Positions 7,682-19,424 of a DNA stretch of 24,714 bases are shown here, in pieces. The DNA is from JBFWNZ01 sp050250795 (GTDB lineage Bacteria; Pseudomonadota; Alphaproteobacteria; UBA8366). The notes beneath the pieces are model-generated. The model ran no database searches. It was not told the DNA's origin and saw only the letters and a program-made list of their open reading frames with translations. The first letter of the stretch is position 1. Every line of letters begins with the position of its first letter. The stretch is from contig JBFWNZ010000012.1 in the NCBI GenBank assembly GCA_050250795.1, positions 1 to 24,714 of the forward strand, given 5' to 3'. A program made the translations under genes and the position numbers.

Positions 7682-8326
7682 TCAGTTGGCGGGGCTGCTT
7701 GCGCGGGTCAGCAGGCTTGCCGTCTTCTTGCGGAGTTCCGCGTTCAGCGCCTGCACCTTGCCGCCATTGTTGGTGATGAAGGTGCTGAAATCGTCGCGTT
7801 GGGCGATGATCATGCTCACGCCCTCGATCTTGACGTCGAGAATCTTGAAGCTGTCCTGAACCGGGCGCACCTGGAAGTCCACGCGCAGCGGCGGCTGGCC
7901 GCCTCCACGCATCACTTCGGTCACGACCTGGAGATCGCCCCGCTTGGTCTCCAGATCGACGACGCGCCGGACCTGGAAGGTCTCGCCGGAATAGTTTCGG
8001 AACTGCGAGGCATACAGCGAGACGATGTAATCCTCGAACAGGCCGACGAATTCGGTGACCTCTGCGTCGCTGGCCCGGCGAAGATGCGGCCCCAGGACGA
8101 ATTTCGCGATGGGCTCGATCGCGAAGCCCTCACGCAGCAACTCGCGGAATCGCAGTTCCTGGTCCTTCAGCTGCGCGTCCTTGTCCGTCAGCAGCTTGAT
8201 GGCCTTGTCGCCAAGATCGGAAACGAACTTTCCGGCATCCGGGGCGGCATAGGGCGCAGCCGGTGCGACCAGCGTCAGCCCCATCGCAACGACAAGGGCC
8301 AATGCAATCCGACGGGACAGCATCAT
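7682..8326 (-). CDS. mlaC: MlaC-like periplasmic phospholipid-binding protein
   Basis: A 214-residue exported protein of the MlaC/Ttg2D (Tol_Tol_Ttg2) family, which carries phospholipid between the outer-membrane MlaA complex and the inner-membrane MlaFEDB transporter. It begins with a signal peptide (MMLSRRIALALVVAMGLTLV, Ala-rich cleavage zone near residue 28). The mature part shows the family pattern: helices around FRELLREGFAIEPIAKFVLG, YIVSLYASQFRNYSGE, then beta strands VDFQVRPVQDSFKILDVKIEGVS, then a QRDDFSTFITNNGG helix. The start may be either of the adjacent ATGs at 8326 and 8323. It follows mlaA by 28 bp on the same strand, so they form one operon. The mlaFED genes are not in the window. 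Confidence 0.9.
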   Translation of the reverse strand: MMLSRRIALALVVAMGLTLVAPAAPYAAPDAGKFVSDLGDKAIKLLTDKDAQLKDQELRFRELLREGFAIEPIAKFVLGPHLRRASDAEVTEFVGLFEDYIVSLYASQFRNYSGETFQVRRVVDLETKRGDLQVVTEVMRGGGQPPLRVDFQVRPVQDSFKILDVKIEGVSMIIAQRDDFSTFITNNGGKVQALNAELRKKTASLLTRASSPAN

Positions 8327-8354
8327 GCTCGGTACTCTCTCCCAACCAGGGGAA

Positions 8355-9137
8355 TTACTGCAACGCGGTCGTCTGCGCGGTGATCATGTCCTTGCCGTCG
8401 AAATCCATCGTGATTTCGGGGATCGGAACAGCTTCGCCGCCTTCGCCGTTGCGGATTTCGTCGCGCCGCTTCTGGAGATACAGGCTCCGCAACGTCGCAT
8501 AGAAGTCGAGCGACGTCTTCTCCAGCTCTTCCAGCTGCGTGAGGTAGCGCGACCGCTTGTCGAGCGCCGTGGCGCCCTGCTTGCCGATCGATTCGGCAAG
8601 GCTCATGTCGTACATGTAACCCAGCGGACTGAAGACCGCTTCGACGCCGATACCGATGCCGTCGCGGATGGTCGATGGCCCGAGCAGCGGCAGAACAAGG
8701 TAGGGATTGTCGTTCGTCCAGCCCCACACGGCCATCGTCTGGCCGAAATCCTCATCATGCGCCGGGACGCCCATGCTGCCGGCCGCATCGATGATGCCGC
8801 CGGCGCCCATGACCAGATTCACGACGGTTCGCGAGACCGTATAGCCAGCGCGGTCGAACTCGCCCTGCAGCAGTTCGTTGCCGAGCACCAGCGGCGTCGC
8901 GAGCGTGGTCAGGAACGCGTTGACCATGCCCCGGATGAACTCCGGCACGACGTCCTCATAAACCTTGGCCGCAGGCTTCAGCAAATTGCGGTCGATGACC
9001 TGATTGAACTCGAAGATGTCGCGGTTGAACGACTCGTGCGGATCGTCCACACCATCCAAAGGAGCGGCGGCCTGTTGCGCCATGGCTGCACCCGACATGC
9101 CGAGGCACATCGCCAAGGCCAGTCCCGTCGCCTTCAT
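8355..9137 (-). CDS. mlaA: MlaA/VacJ-family outer-membrane lipid asymmetry protein
   Basis: A 260-residue VacJ/MlaA protein, which removes misplaced phospholipids from the outer leaflet of the outer membrane and hands them to MlaC. Family signatures are DDPHESFNRDIFEFN near the mature N-terminus, then NLLKPAAKVYEDVVPEFIR, DFGQTMAVWGW, LVLPLLGPSTIRDGIG, and a Tyr-rich PLGYMYDMSLAE. I take the start at MKATGLALAMCLGM because it gives a clean signal peptide and has an AGGA ribosome site; the frame also opens 28 residues earlier. The signal peptide looks like a signal-peptidase I type (cleavage after AMA). Cys10 is not in a canonical lipobox, unlike the E. coli lipoprotein. First gene of the mlaA-mlaC operon. 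Confidence 0.92.
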   Translation of the reverse strand: MKATGLALAMCLGMSGAAMAQQAAAPLDGVDDPHESFNRDIFEFNQVIDRNLLKPAAKVYEDVVPEFIRGMVNAFLTTLATPLVLGNELLQGEFDRAGYTVSRTVVNLVMGAGGIIDAAGSMGVPAHDEDFGQTMAVWGWTNDNPYLVLPLLGPSTIRDGIGIGVEAVFSPLGYMYDMSLAESIGKQGATALDKRSRYLTQLEELEKTSLDFYATLRSLYLQKRRDEIRNGEGGEAVPIPEITMDFDGKDMITAQTTALQ

Positions 9138-9536
9138 CCCCGTCCTGCCGTTCCGTGTCCGCACTGTCGTTCCACCCTTCCGAAATCCGCCCCCCGATGG
9201 GGTTTCCGTCCGGTTGTGCACTGCCCCTTGCCGACCCAGTCGACCGTTCGCTTCTTAGCGCCAGTTTCCAGGCTCCGCAAGGATGCACCCTGCGCACACG
9301 GTATCAACGCTTAGCATAGGCCTTTCAGGAAGGCCACAAGGACCATCCGGGCCGATGCGGGATGTGCCGCATGTGTTGCATTAATATCTCGTTTCCAACG
9401 ATCTAGGCAGGGCGGCTAACGTTCGTCGGCTTGCCGCCAACGGAATATTGCATAAAGATATCTTTATGTGTTTATGTGTGTGCCGAGATGGCGGGCTGCC
9501 GCAATGGCGCGGTCTGACGCCAGGCGAGAATCCGCA
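9138..9536. other. Divergent intergenic region between mlaA and sahR
   Basis: About 400 bp without a credible gene. It must hold the leftward mlaA promoter and the rightward sahR-metF-metH promoter. It contains the 18-bp SahR-like operator at 9451-9468 followed by a tandem half-site. A 6-bp inverted repeat (GGCCTT/AAGGCC, 9319-9335) lacks a following T-run and sits inside the spacer. No confident -35/-10 pair is seen on either strand. Confidence 0.7.
9451..9468. promoter_or_regulatory. Probable SahR operator, perfect 18-bp palindrome
   Basis: CATAAAGATATCTTTATG is a perfect palindrome centred 77 bp before the chosen sahR start. ArsR-family dimers bind such sites, and SahR regulators control sahR/metF/metH-type SAM-cycle genes by negative regulation relieved by S-adenosylhomocysteine. 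The right half (TTTATGTG, 9463-9470) is repeated exactly in tandem at 9471-9478. A weak TTGCAT (9448-9453) could be a -35 that the site would occlude. Position and symmetry are observed; the assignment to SahR is inference. Confidence 0.8.
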
Positions 9537-10517
9537 ATGGATGAGCTTCTGCATGGTCTCAGGGCGGCGGGCGAACCGACACGGTTGCGCCTGCTGGCGC
9601 TATGCGCCCACGGCGAATTGACCGTCAGCGAGATCACACAGATTCTGGGTCAAAGCCAGCCTCGCGTCTCGCGCCATCTGAAGCTTCTGGTCGAGGCCGG
9701 GTTGCTGGAACGGTTCCGGGAAGGCACATGGGCTTTCTACCGACTCGCCGAGCGGGGCAATTGCGCCGATCTGGCACGGACGCTGATCGACCTTATTCCA
9801 GGGGACGATCCGCCGGTGGCGTTGGATCTGGAGCGCCTTGAGTCGGTGAAGCAGGCGCGGGCCGAACGGGCCGCCGCCTATTTCAAGCGGATTGCACCCG
9901 AATGGGACCGCATCCGCTCGCTGCATGTCGATGAGGGCGAGGTCGAGTCCGCATTGCTGCGTCTGCTGCCGCCGGGCAAGGTCCGCGAACTGCTGGATAT
10001 CGGCACGGGGACCGGGCGGATTCTCCGCTTGTTCGGACCGCATGTCGATCGGGCGGTCGGCATCGACATGTCGCGAGACATGCTTGCCTTCGCCCGTGCC
10101 AATCTGGAAGCGGCCGGCATCGCGAATTGTCAGGTTCGGCACGGCGACATGCATCAGCTGCCGTTGCCGAATGCGTCGTTCGATGCGGTGACGGTGCATC
10201 TCGTTATGCATTATGACGAGGCGCCTGCCGAGGCGGTGACGGAGGCGGCGCGCGTGCTGCGGCCGGGCGGCCGGATCGTCATCGTGGATTTCGCGCCGCA
10301 CCAGGAAGAACATCTGCGCGACGAGCACGCCCATCGCTGGCTGGGCTTCGGCGACGAGACGGTGGCCGCTTGGTTCCGTGCTGCTGGACTGCTACCGGAA
10401 ACACCCCTGCATATGGCAGGCGACCCGTTGACCGTATGTCTCTGGCCGGCTTCGAAGCCCCTGGAGGGGACGGCCAGGACCAGGCCCCCGGGCCGCCGAT
10501 CCAAGGAGGAATCCAGA
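9537..10517 (+). CDS. sahR: SahR-type regulator: ArsR HTH fused to a SAH/SAM-binding methyltransferase-like domain
   Basis: A 326-residue transcription factor. Residues 1-75 are an ArsR winged helix-turn-helix (AAGEPTRLRLLALCAHGELTV, recognition helix around SQPRVSRHLKLLVEAGLL). Residues 110-300 are a class I methyltransferase fold with motif I DIGTGTG (154-160), the acidic ribose-binding residue in VGIDMS (D177) and GDMHQLPLPNASFDAV. SahR proteins with this layout are known to sense S-adenosylhomocysteine through the methylase-like domain and to repress SAM-cycle genes. The gene heads an operon with metF and metH, which fits exactly. The frame opens at GTG 9468, but that would put the operator against the start; the ATG at 9537 gives the normal ArsR N-terminus. 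The stop codon TGA at 10518-10520 overlaps the metF start as ATGA. Confidence 0.9.
10503..10510 (+). promoter_or_regulatory. Shine-Dalgarno AAGGAGGA for metF
   Basis: A strong ribosome site inside the last codons of sahR, 6 bp before the ATG at 10517. It decides the metF start, since the open frame itself extends about 150 bp further upstream into sahR. Confidence 0.85.
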
Positions 10518-11380
10518 TGACGACCGCTGCGGTCAGTTTCGAGTTCTTTCCCCCGCATGACGAGGCGAGCGAGGGGCGTCTCTGGACCGTCATCCAGAAG
10601 CTGGCGCCGCTGGCGCCCCGCTTCGTCTCGGTGACTTACGGTGCAGGGGGATCGACCCGCAGCCGCACCGACAGGATCGTCCGCCGCATTCGCACGGAGA
10701 CGGCGCTGACGCCGGCCGCCCATATCACGTGCGTCGGGGCGACGCGGACCGAGGTCGACGATCTGATCCGGTCCTGGCTGGGGGATGGGATCGACCACAT
10801 CGTGGCCTTGCGCGGCGATCCGCCGAAGGGCGCCACGTCTTATGCGCCGCACCCGCAAGGCTACGAGAATGCCGCGGATCTGGTGCGCGGCGTGACGCGG
10901 CTGGGCCGGCTGGATATCTCCGTTGCCGGATACCCGGAGAAGCATCCCGATTCGCCCGATCTGGCCGCCGACATGGACAATTTGAAGGCCAAGGTCGATG
11001 CCGGCGCCGTGCGGATCATCACCCAGTTCTTCTTCGACAACGCGGTGTTCCTGCGCTTTCGCGATCGCGTGGCGCGGGCCGGCATCGACGTGCCCGTCGT
11101 GCCGGGAATTCTGCCGATCACCAATTTTGCCAAGGTGCTGGAGTTCAGTGCGAAATGTGCGACCAGCGTGCCGGACAGCGTGGCGCGGCAGTTCGAAGGG
11201 CTGGATGCCGATCCGGAGACGCGGCAGCTGGTCGCCGTAATCGCTGCGGTGGAGCAATGCGAGGCGTTGCGGCGCGAAGGCGTGGACGCGTTCCATTTCT
11301 ATACGCTGAACCGGGCCGAACTCACCTATGCCATCTGCTGGCGGCTCGGATTGCGGCCTGCGATGCGGGCCGTCGCCTAG
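10517..11380 (+). CDS. metF: 5,10-methylenetetrahydrofolate reductase
   Basis: A 287-residue FAD-dependent enzyme that reduces 5,10-methylene-THF to 5-methyl-THF, the methyl donor for MetH. It starts MTTAAVSFEFFPPHDEASE, containing the family's SFEFFPP motif and catalytic Glu. Further signatures are FVSVTYGAGGSTR (37-49), HITCVGATR, HIVALRGDPPKG, the SVAGYPEKHPDSPD segment, ITQFFFDNAVFLRF, VPGILPITNF and a C-terminal FHFYTLNRAELTYAI. Length matches bacterial MetF (about 290). The ATG overlaps the sahR stop (ATGA), implying translational coupling to its regulator. metH follows after 46 bp. Confidence 0.96.
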   Translation: MTTAAVSFEFFPPHDEASEGRLWTVIQKLAPLAPRFVSVTYGAGGSTRSRTDRIVRRIRTETALTPAAHITCVGATRTEVDDLIRSWLGDGIDHIVALRGDPPKGATSYAPHPQGYENAADLVRGVTRLGRLDISVAGYPEKHPDSPDLAADMDNLKAKVDAGAVRIITQFFFDNAVFLRFRDRVARAGIDVPVVPGILPITNFAKVLEFSAKCATSVPDSVARQFEGLDADPETRQLVAVIAAVEQCEALRREGVDAFHFYTLNRAELTYAICWRLGLRPAMRAVA

Positions 11381-11426
11381 TTCTGCGCCACCCGATCCTT
11401 CCTTTTGACGAGCCGGAAAGACAGCC

Positions 11427-15113
<3,687 letters not shown>

Positions 15114-15119
15114 CCGCCG

Positions 15120-16664
15120 CTATTCGGCGCCGTGCATGCTGGTGGCGCTGACGAAACGCTGCGTCTCGCCGTCGATGTTCCGGCCGCGCCGGCCGCGCGG
15201 GGTATGGATGTAGAGCTGGCGGGGGTTCACGCGCGCCTGCGCGGGCGGCTGCAAGCCGATCTTGTAGCGGACCGGCTTGTCGTGGTCGGCCAGCAGCAGG
15301 TCGGGGTTGTAGACGCTGTCGAACTTCCAGAGCATCCGGATGAAGTTGGTCTGTCCGCGCATCAGGTGCCGCGCCGCCATGCCGGAGGCCCGCAGCAGCG
15401 TGTTCAGGCCCAGATGTTTCTTGTTCAGCACCCGTTGCGTCTCGACCAGTTCGCGATAGAACTCGGCCAGCGGCAGCTTGGTCGGCAGCACGCAGTGCTG
15501 GATGTCGAACAGGCGATAGTCCCGCGAGGTCAGCTTGCGGGCCTCGGTCAGCCAGCTTTCCGTGCCGGGATAAGGCGTGTTGACGCTGATGTTCACGATT
15601 TCCGGCACTTCCATGCACCATTGCCGGACGACCGCGAAGCGGTCGCGGTCCCAGCTGGGGTCGGCGATGATGTTGATCGCGACCTGGATACCGAGCGACC
15701 GGGCGAATTCCAACGCCTCGAAATTGGTGCCCAGCGGCACCCGCTTGCGGAAGCGCTGGAGGCCTTCCTCGTCGATGGCTTCCAGCCCCAGGAACATGTA
15801 CTGCATGCCCAGGTCGCGCCACAGGCGGAACACCTCCTTGTTGCGCAGCAGGACGTCGCCCCGGGTCTCCAGGTAGTACTGCTTCCTGATGCCGCGCCGG
15901 GCGATGCCCTCGCCGATGGCCATCCCGTGCTGGGACTGGATGAAGGCGACGTCGTCGACGATGAAGATGCCCGGCTCCTGGATGCCGGCCAGTTCCTCGA
16001 TGGCCACCTCGGTCGATTTCACCCGATAGCTGCGGCCGTAGAAGGTCCAGGCGCTGCAGAAGGAGCAGTCCCAGGGGCAGCCGCGTGAGAACTCGATCGA
16101 TGCGGCGGGGTCGAGCGCGCCGATGAAGTATTTCCGGCGATGGCGCAGCAGGTCCCGGGCCGGCATCAGGTCGTCGAGCGATTCGACGAAGGCCGGTCGC
16201 GGGCCGCGTCCATCCGGCCCGACCACGCCGGGGACGTCGTAGATGGCGGACGTATCGTCCTGGGCCGCTTCCAGCAGCGCCACGACCGACGCCTCGCCCT
16301 CGCCGGTCAGGATGCAGTCGATGGCACCCTCCGCATGGACCAGCACTTCCTCCGCGGTAAAGGAGATGCTGTGCCCGCCGACAAAGAAGAACACGTCCGG
16401 CAGCGCTGTACGCGTCGCCTTGGCGAGATCGATGATCTCCGGGACATTCGCAAGGTAGTTGCAGGAGAAGGCGACGACGTCCGGCCGCCAAGTCGCGACG
16501 GCATCGAGATAGGCTTGTTGCGACTCCACCTGCATATCGAGAAGGCGGACCTCATGTCCGGCGCGCCGGACGGCCTCGGCAATGAGTTCCAGGCCCAGCG
16601 GCTCCAGCCGCAGGAATATCCGGGTGTACATCAGCGGGCCGGGATGAACGGCAAGGACTTTCAC
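15120..16664 (-). CDS. hpnR: B12-binding radical-SAM methylase, probable hopanoid C-3 methylase HpnR
   Basis: A 514-residue class B radical-SAM methylase. The N-terminal cobalamin-binding domain (1-145) reads KVLAVHPGPLMYTRIFLRLEP and ends near FVGGHSISFTAEE, without a His-on DxHxxG motif. The radical-SAM core has the 4Fe-4S cysteines C196, C200 and C203 in SRGCPWDCSFC. The segments SAWTFYGRSYR, EPGIFIVDDVAFIQSQHGM, NISVNTPYPGTE and the C-terminal QLYIHTPRGRRGR agree with my recollection of HpnR, which methylates C-3 of the hopanoid A ring. A different B12 radical-SAM subfamily cannot be excluded. The GTG start has AAGGGGAG 8 bp upstream; an earlier ATG at 16718 is less likely. It follows the aldo/keto reductase by 57 bp on the same strand. 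Confidence 0.75.
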   Translation of the reverse strand: MKVLAVHPGPLMYTRIFLRLEPLGLELIAEAVRRAGHEVRLLDMQVESQQAYLDAVATWRPDVVAFSCNYLANVPEIIDLAKATRTALPDVFFFVGGHSISFTAEEVLVHAEGAIDCILTGEGEASVVALLEAAQDDTSAIYDVPGVVGPDGRGPRPAFVESLDDLMPARDLLRHRRKYFIGALDPAASIEFSRGCPWDCSFCSAWTFYGRSYRVKSTEVAIEELAGIQEPGIFIVDDVAFIQSQHGMAIGEGIARRGIRKQYYLETRGDVLLRNKEVFRLWRDLGMQYMFLGLEAIDEEGLQRFRKRVPLGTNFEALEFARSLGIQVAINIIADPSWDRDRFAVVRQWCMEVPEIVNISVNTPYPGTESWLTEARKLTSRDYRLFDIQHCVLPTKLPLAEFYRELVETQRVLNKKHLGLNTLLRASGMAARHLMRGQTNFIRMLWKFDSVYNPDLLLADHDKPVRYKIGLQPPAQARVNPRQLYIHTPRGRRGRNIDGETQRFVSATSMHGAE

Positions 16665-16672
16665 GGATGCGT

Positions 16673-16680
16673 CTCCCCTT
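16673..16680 (-). promoter_or_regulatory. Shine-Dalgarno AAGGGGAG that decides the GTG start of the hpnR-like gene
   Basis: Read on the minus strand, AAGGGGAG lies 8 bp before the GTG at 16664, where the typical N-terminus KVLAVHPGPLMYT begins. This favours GTG over the upstream ATG at 16718. Confidence 0.7.
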
Positions 16681-16721
16681 CGCGGGCGGCGGTCCCGATG
16701 ACCGCCGTTGCGACGCACCCG

Positions 16722-17816
16722 TCAGGCCGGCAGAAGCCTCCGATAGAGATCGGCCGGCAGGGCCGGTTTTGCGGCGACTTCGAGCGCAGCGGCCACATGC
16801 GCCGGCTGCTTCGCGCCGACCAGCGCCGTCGCCGTCTCGGGGACCCCGCGAGCGAACTGCAGCGCCCGCTGGACATCCGTCGCGAAGCCGTCGCCCAGTG
16901 CCTTTGCCAGGGCCGGCTTGAGGGCCGGCAACCGGCCGGCTGCGACCGGACGGCTGAAAGCCACGGCGAGTCCGAGCCGCTGCGCCGCGGCGACGGCCGG
17001 GACGAGGCTGCCGTCGATGGGTTGCGTCTTACGGATCAACGCTTCGGGGCTGCCAAGGTTGCATGGCATCTGCACGAATCCGAAATGATCCTCCCTGCCG
17101 CCGGCGGCTTGGCGTGCCGCCGCCTTGGCGGCCGCCAGATCGATGTGTCCCGGCGTGCCGGGCGGAACGCGCAGGCCGTTCCAGGTCGCGAGGCCGTAAT
17201 GGCCGATGACGCCTTGCGCGACCGCGTTTTCCAGCGCGCCGAAGGCGATCTCCAGACGCGTCCGGAACCCGTCCGTGCCGAGTGCCGTCGCGTGATGCTC
17301 GGGGTTGTGCAGGTAATAGACGTCGATCTTCTCCAGGCCGAGATTGCGGCGGCTCCGCTCGATCTGGTCGGCGAGATAGGCGGGATGCAGGCAGTTGCAG
17401 CCTTCGGCAAGGTCGGACTCGGCAATGCCGTCGCGACCGACATAGGTCGTGCGAAACCATTGCGCGCCGCCGGGATCGGGCAGATAGCCGCCTTTGGTGC
17501 AGACGACGAGTTCCTCGCGCGTGGCGGTACCCGATGCGAGGGCCGCGGCGATCCCGGTGCCGGCGCTGCGTTCGCCGCGCTGGTGGCGATAATTGATGGC
17601 CGTGTCGATCACATTGACGCCGCCGCCGATCATGGTTCGCACCGCTTCGGCCACCAAGGCGTCGGTGGCCGCATCCGGGTTGCCCAGATAGGTCCCGATG
17701 CCGATGGAGGACAGCGAGAGGCCGTTCACGATCCGGAAATGGCCTTTGCCGGTGTGTCCGGCATGCCGTGCGGCATAGGCTGCGGTCGCCGCGGCGGTGG
17801 CCGATCCGGCGATCAT
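16722..17816 (-). CDS. Aldo/keto reductase
   Basis: A 364-residue NAD(P)H-dependent oxidoreductase of the aldo/keto reductase superfamily (TIM barrel, cytosolic). The catalytic tetrad is visible: D71 and Y76 in NVIDTAINYRHQR, K108 in VVCTKGGY, and H170 in VYYLHNPE. The barrel continues through HYGLATWNGLR and FGFVQMPCNLG. It is longer than the usual 280-330 residues because of an Ala-rich N-terminal extension of about 25 residues. The substrate cannot be told. The ATG overlaps the TGA of the upstream transporter gene, so the two are translationally coupled, and the hpnR-like gene follows in the same direction. A role in converting a compound imported by the transporter is a reasonable guess. 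Confidence 0.88.
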   Translation of the reverse strand: MIAGSATAAATAAYAARHAGHTGKGHFRIVNGLSLSSIGIGTYLGNPDAATDALVAEAVRTMIGGGVNVIDTAINYRHQRGERSAGTGIAAALASGTATREELVVCTKGGYLPDPGGAQWFRTTYVGRDGIAESDLAEGCNCLHPAYLADQIERSRRNLGLEKIDVYYLHNPEHHATALGTDGFRTRLEIAFGALENAVAQGVIGHYGLATWNGLRVPPGTPGHIDLAAAKAAARQAAGGREDHFGFVQMPCNLGSPEALIRKTQPIDGSLVPAVAAAQRLGLAVAFSRPVAAGRLPALKPALAKALGDGFATDVQRALQFARGVPETATALVGAKQPAHVAAALEVAAKPALPADLYRRLLPA

Positions 17817-18757
17817 GCCGGCTGTCCCGCCTGCGTCAGCCGGCGATAGATGGGCAGGCCGATCAACGGCATCAGGTAGATCGGAAGCTGCGCCATGGCG
17901 GTGTAGAACAGGAAGTCCGGTCCCAATGCGGTGCCCGCGATGGCGACCATCAGGGCCATGTTGCGGCTGCCGCTGGCCAGCCCCATCGCATACGCGGCAG
18001 ATCGGCCCATCCACCAGAAGGCGGCAACGCCCGTCAGGTTCAGCGCGAGGTTCAGCGCGAAGGCGCAGACGGCATACAGCAGCGCCGTCTGGGGCTCTGC
18101 GATCACGCGCGCCAGGGCGCCGTTCATCAGGCCGAGCACGAACACGATCATCGTCAGGACCATGACGCCGTCGATCTTGGGGGCATGATGCTGGATGCGT
18201 TCGGCGGGCACCGCCGCTCGCACCGCGCCCGCAATCACGAAGGGCACCGCGATGAACAGCGCGACCCGGGCATAGAAGCTGCCGAGATCGACGGCGATAT
18301 CGAGATCGAGCATCCACAGCAGCATCGGCCCGCAGGTCAGCGGCAGCAGCAGCGTGGTGGCGACGATGACGAAGACGGTCAGCGGCGTGTCGAGACCGAG
18401 CATCTGCGAGAAGGCGGCCGCGGCGGCAATGGGCGGCACACCGGCGTTGACGACTAGGGCGACGACGAGGGCGGCCGGCAGCGAGGCCGTGCCGAATCCG
18501 GTGACCGCCCAGACCGCCAGCGGCGAAAGCACCAGCAGCCAGGCGGCGGCGACCGCGGCCAGCACCGGGCGGCGGCAATAGGTCGCCAGCGCGCTCCAGT
18601 TCAGTCGGATCAGTGCAATGGCCAGCATGGCCAGCACGCTGGGCTCCAGCAGGGGACGGGCCGTGCGCGAGATCGCCGGCACGGCGAACCCGATCACCAT
18701 CGCCGTCACCAGCAAGGGCATGCCGTTGCGGGCAATGCGCGGAAGCAGGCCGCTCAT
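17813..18757 (-). CDS. Bile acid:sodium symporter (BASS)-like membrane transporter
   Basis: A 314-residue inner-membrane protein with about nine to ten hydrophobic segments, resembling the BASS/ArsB-ACR3-like superfamily of Na+-dependent organic anion transporters. Suggestive features are the early SVLAMLAIALIRLNW segment, polar breaks such as VNAGVPPIAAAAAF, and GLASGSRNMALMVAIAG, which corresponds to the conserved late segment of BASS proteins. Bile acids are unlikely as substrate; relatives take up pyruvate, pantothenate or other organic acids. The start MSGLLPRIARNG at 18757 has GGGGAAAG upstream; the open frame extends further but would run into the divergent thioesterase gene. First gene of the transporter-reductase-hpnR operon, and 60 bp from the divergent thioesterase. 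Confidence 0.8.
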   Translation of the reverse strand: MSGLLPRIARNGMPLLVTAMVIGFAVPAISRTARPLLEPSVLAMLAIALIRLNWSALATYCRRPVLAAVAAAWLLVLSPLAVWAVTGFGTASLPAALVVALVVNAGVPPIAAAAAFSQMLGLDTPLTVFVIVATTLLLPLTCGPMLLWMLDLDIAVDLGSFYARVALFIAVPFVIAGAVRAAVPAERIQHHAPKIDGVMVLTMIVFVLGLMNGALARVIAEPQTALLYAVCAFALNLALNLTGVAAFWWMGRSAAYAMGLASGSRNMALMVAIAGTALGPDFLFYTAMAQLPIYLMPLIGLPIYRRLTQAGQPA

Positions 18758-18817
18758 CCGTGCTTTCCCCGGCGACCGGCTTGCCTCGGCCGCGCGCAGA
18801 CGCTTACCGTATTGTGG

Positions 18818-19312
18818 ATGGACATTCCGACCCCCCTCGAATTGCACCGTGCGGCCGTCCTGCCCGAGTGGATCGACTACAACGGGCATATGAACGTCGC
18901 TTATTACGTGCTGGCTTTCGACCATGCGACGGATGCTTTTCTCGACTATATCGGCTTGGATGCGGCCCACAAGGCGCGCCATGCCTGTTCGACCTTCGTC
19001 GTCGACATGAATGTGACGTACCGGCGCGAAGTGGTCGAAGGGGACGCGTTGTTGTTCCGGACCCGGCTGCTCGATTTCGATTCGAAGCGGATGCTGACCT
19101 ATCACGAGATGCACCACGCCGCTTCGGGGTATCTCGCCGCGACGAACGAGATTTTGCAGGTCCATGTCGATATGGAAACGCGGCGGGTCTCTCCCATCGC
19201 GCCTTCGGTATTGGGCCGCCTTGAGGCTTTGCACCAGGCGCATCGGACCTTGCCGCCGCCGGACAATGCCGGGCGGGTCATCCGCCTGCGCCGGACGTCC
19301 GGTTCAGGCTGA
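18818..19312 (+). CDS. Hot-dog fold acyl-CoA thioesterase family protein
   Basis: A 164-residue cytosolic protein of the 4-hydroxybenzoyl-CoA thioesterase-like hot-dog family, which hydrolyses acyl-CoA esters. The signature EWIDYNGHMNVAYY (17-30) contains the expected D, G-H and N residues of the active-site helix, and the strands THVVDMNVTYRREV-like (CSTFVVDMNVTYRREVVEGD) and RMLTYHEMHHA follow in the usual order. The substrate is unknown; relatives are found in betaine/carnitine and aromatic catabolism. I prefer ATG 18818 to the in-frame TTG 18812, since the residues before the motif need no extension. It is divergent from the BASS-like gene with a 60-bp spacer, so their promoters must be close or overlapping. 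Confidence 0.88.
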   Translation: MDIPTPLELHRAAVLPEWIDYNGHMNVAYYVLAFDHATDAFLDYIGLDAAHKARHACSTFVVDMNVTYRREVVEGDALLFRTRLLDFDSKRMLTYHEMHHAASGYLAATNEILQVHVDMETRRVSPIAPSVLGRLEALHQAHRTLPPPDNAGRVIRLRRTSGSG

Positions 19313-19356
19313 TCGGAACCCGGCAGGCGCTTGCCTTCCCGTGCAAGGCGGCGTCT

Positions 19357-19362
19357 TATAAC
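19357..19362 (+). promoter_or_regulatory. Candidate -10 element (TATAAC) upstream of the diguanylate cyclase gene
   Basis: TATAAC matches the -10 consensus at five of six positions and lies 62 bp before the ATG at 19425. The only TTG-type hexamer nearby (TTGCCT, 19331-19336) gives a 20-bp spacer, which is too long, so support is weak. Confidence 0.28.
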
Positions 19363-19424
19363 CTTGATGGGGAGCGGGAGGGGGCGCCCGTCCGGCATCG
19401 TGAGGGTCGGCGTCGCAGGGGGAT

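Noticed and set aside
9319..9335. Inverted repeat GGCCTT/AAGGCC as a terminator
   Set aside because: The stem is only 6 bp, has no T-run on either side, and sits in a divergent promoter region where no transcript should end.
9468..9536. GTG 9468 (or ATG 9474/9504) as the sahR start
   Set aside because: These add residues without ArsR similarity, and the earliest overlaps the operator; the N-terminus MDELLHGLRAAGEPTRLRLL from 9537 is the normal family start.
16140..17849. Plus-strand open frame (569 codons) opposite the hpnR-like and reductase genes
   Set aside because: Runs across two good minus-strand genes and the spacer between them; no motif or ribosome site supports it.
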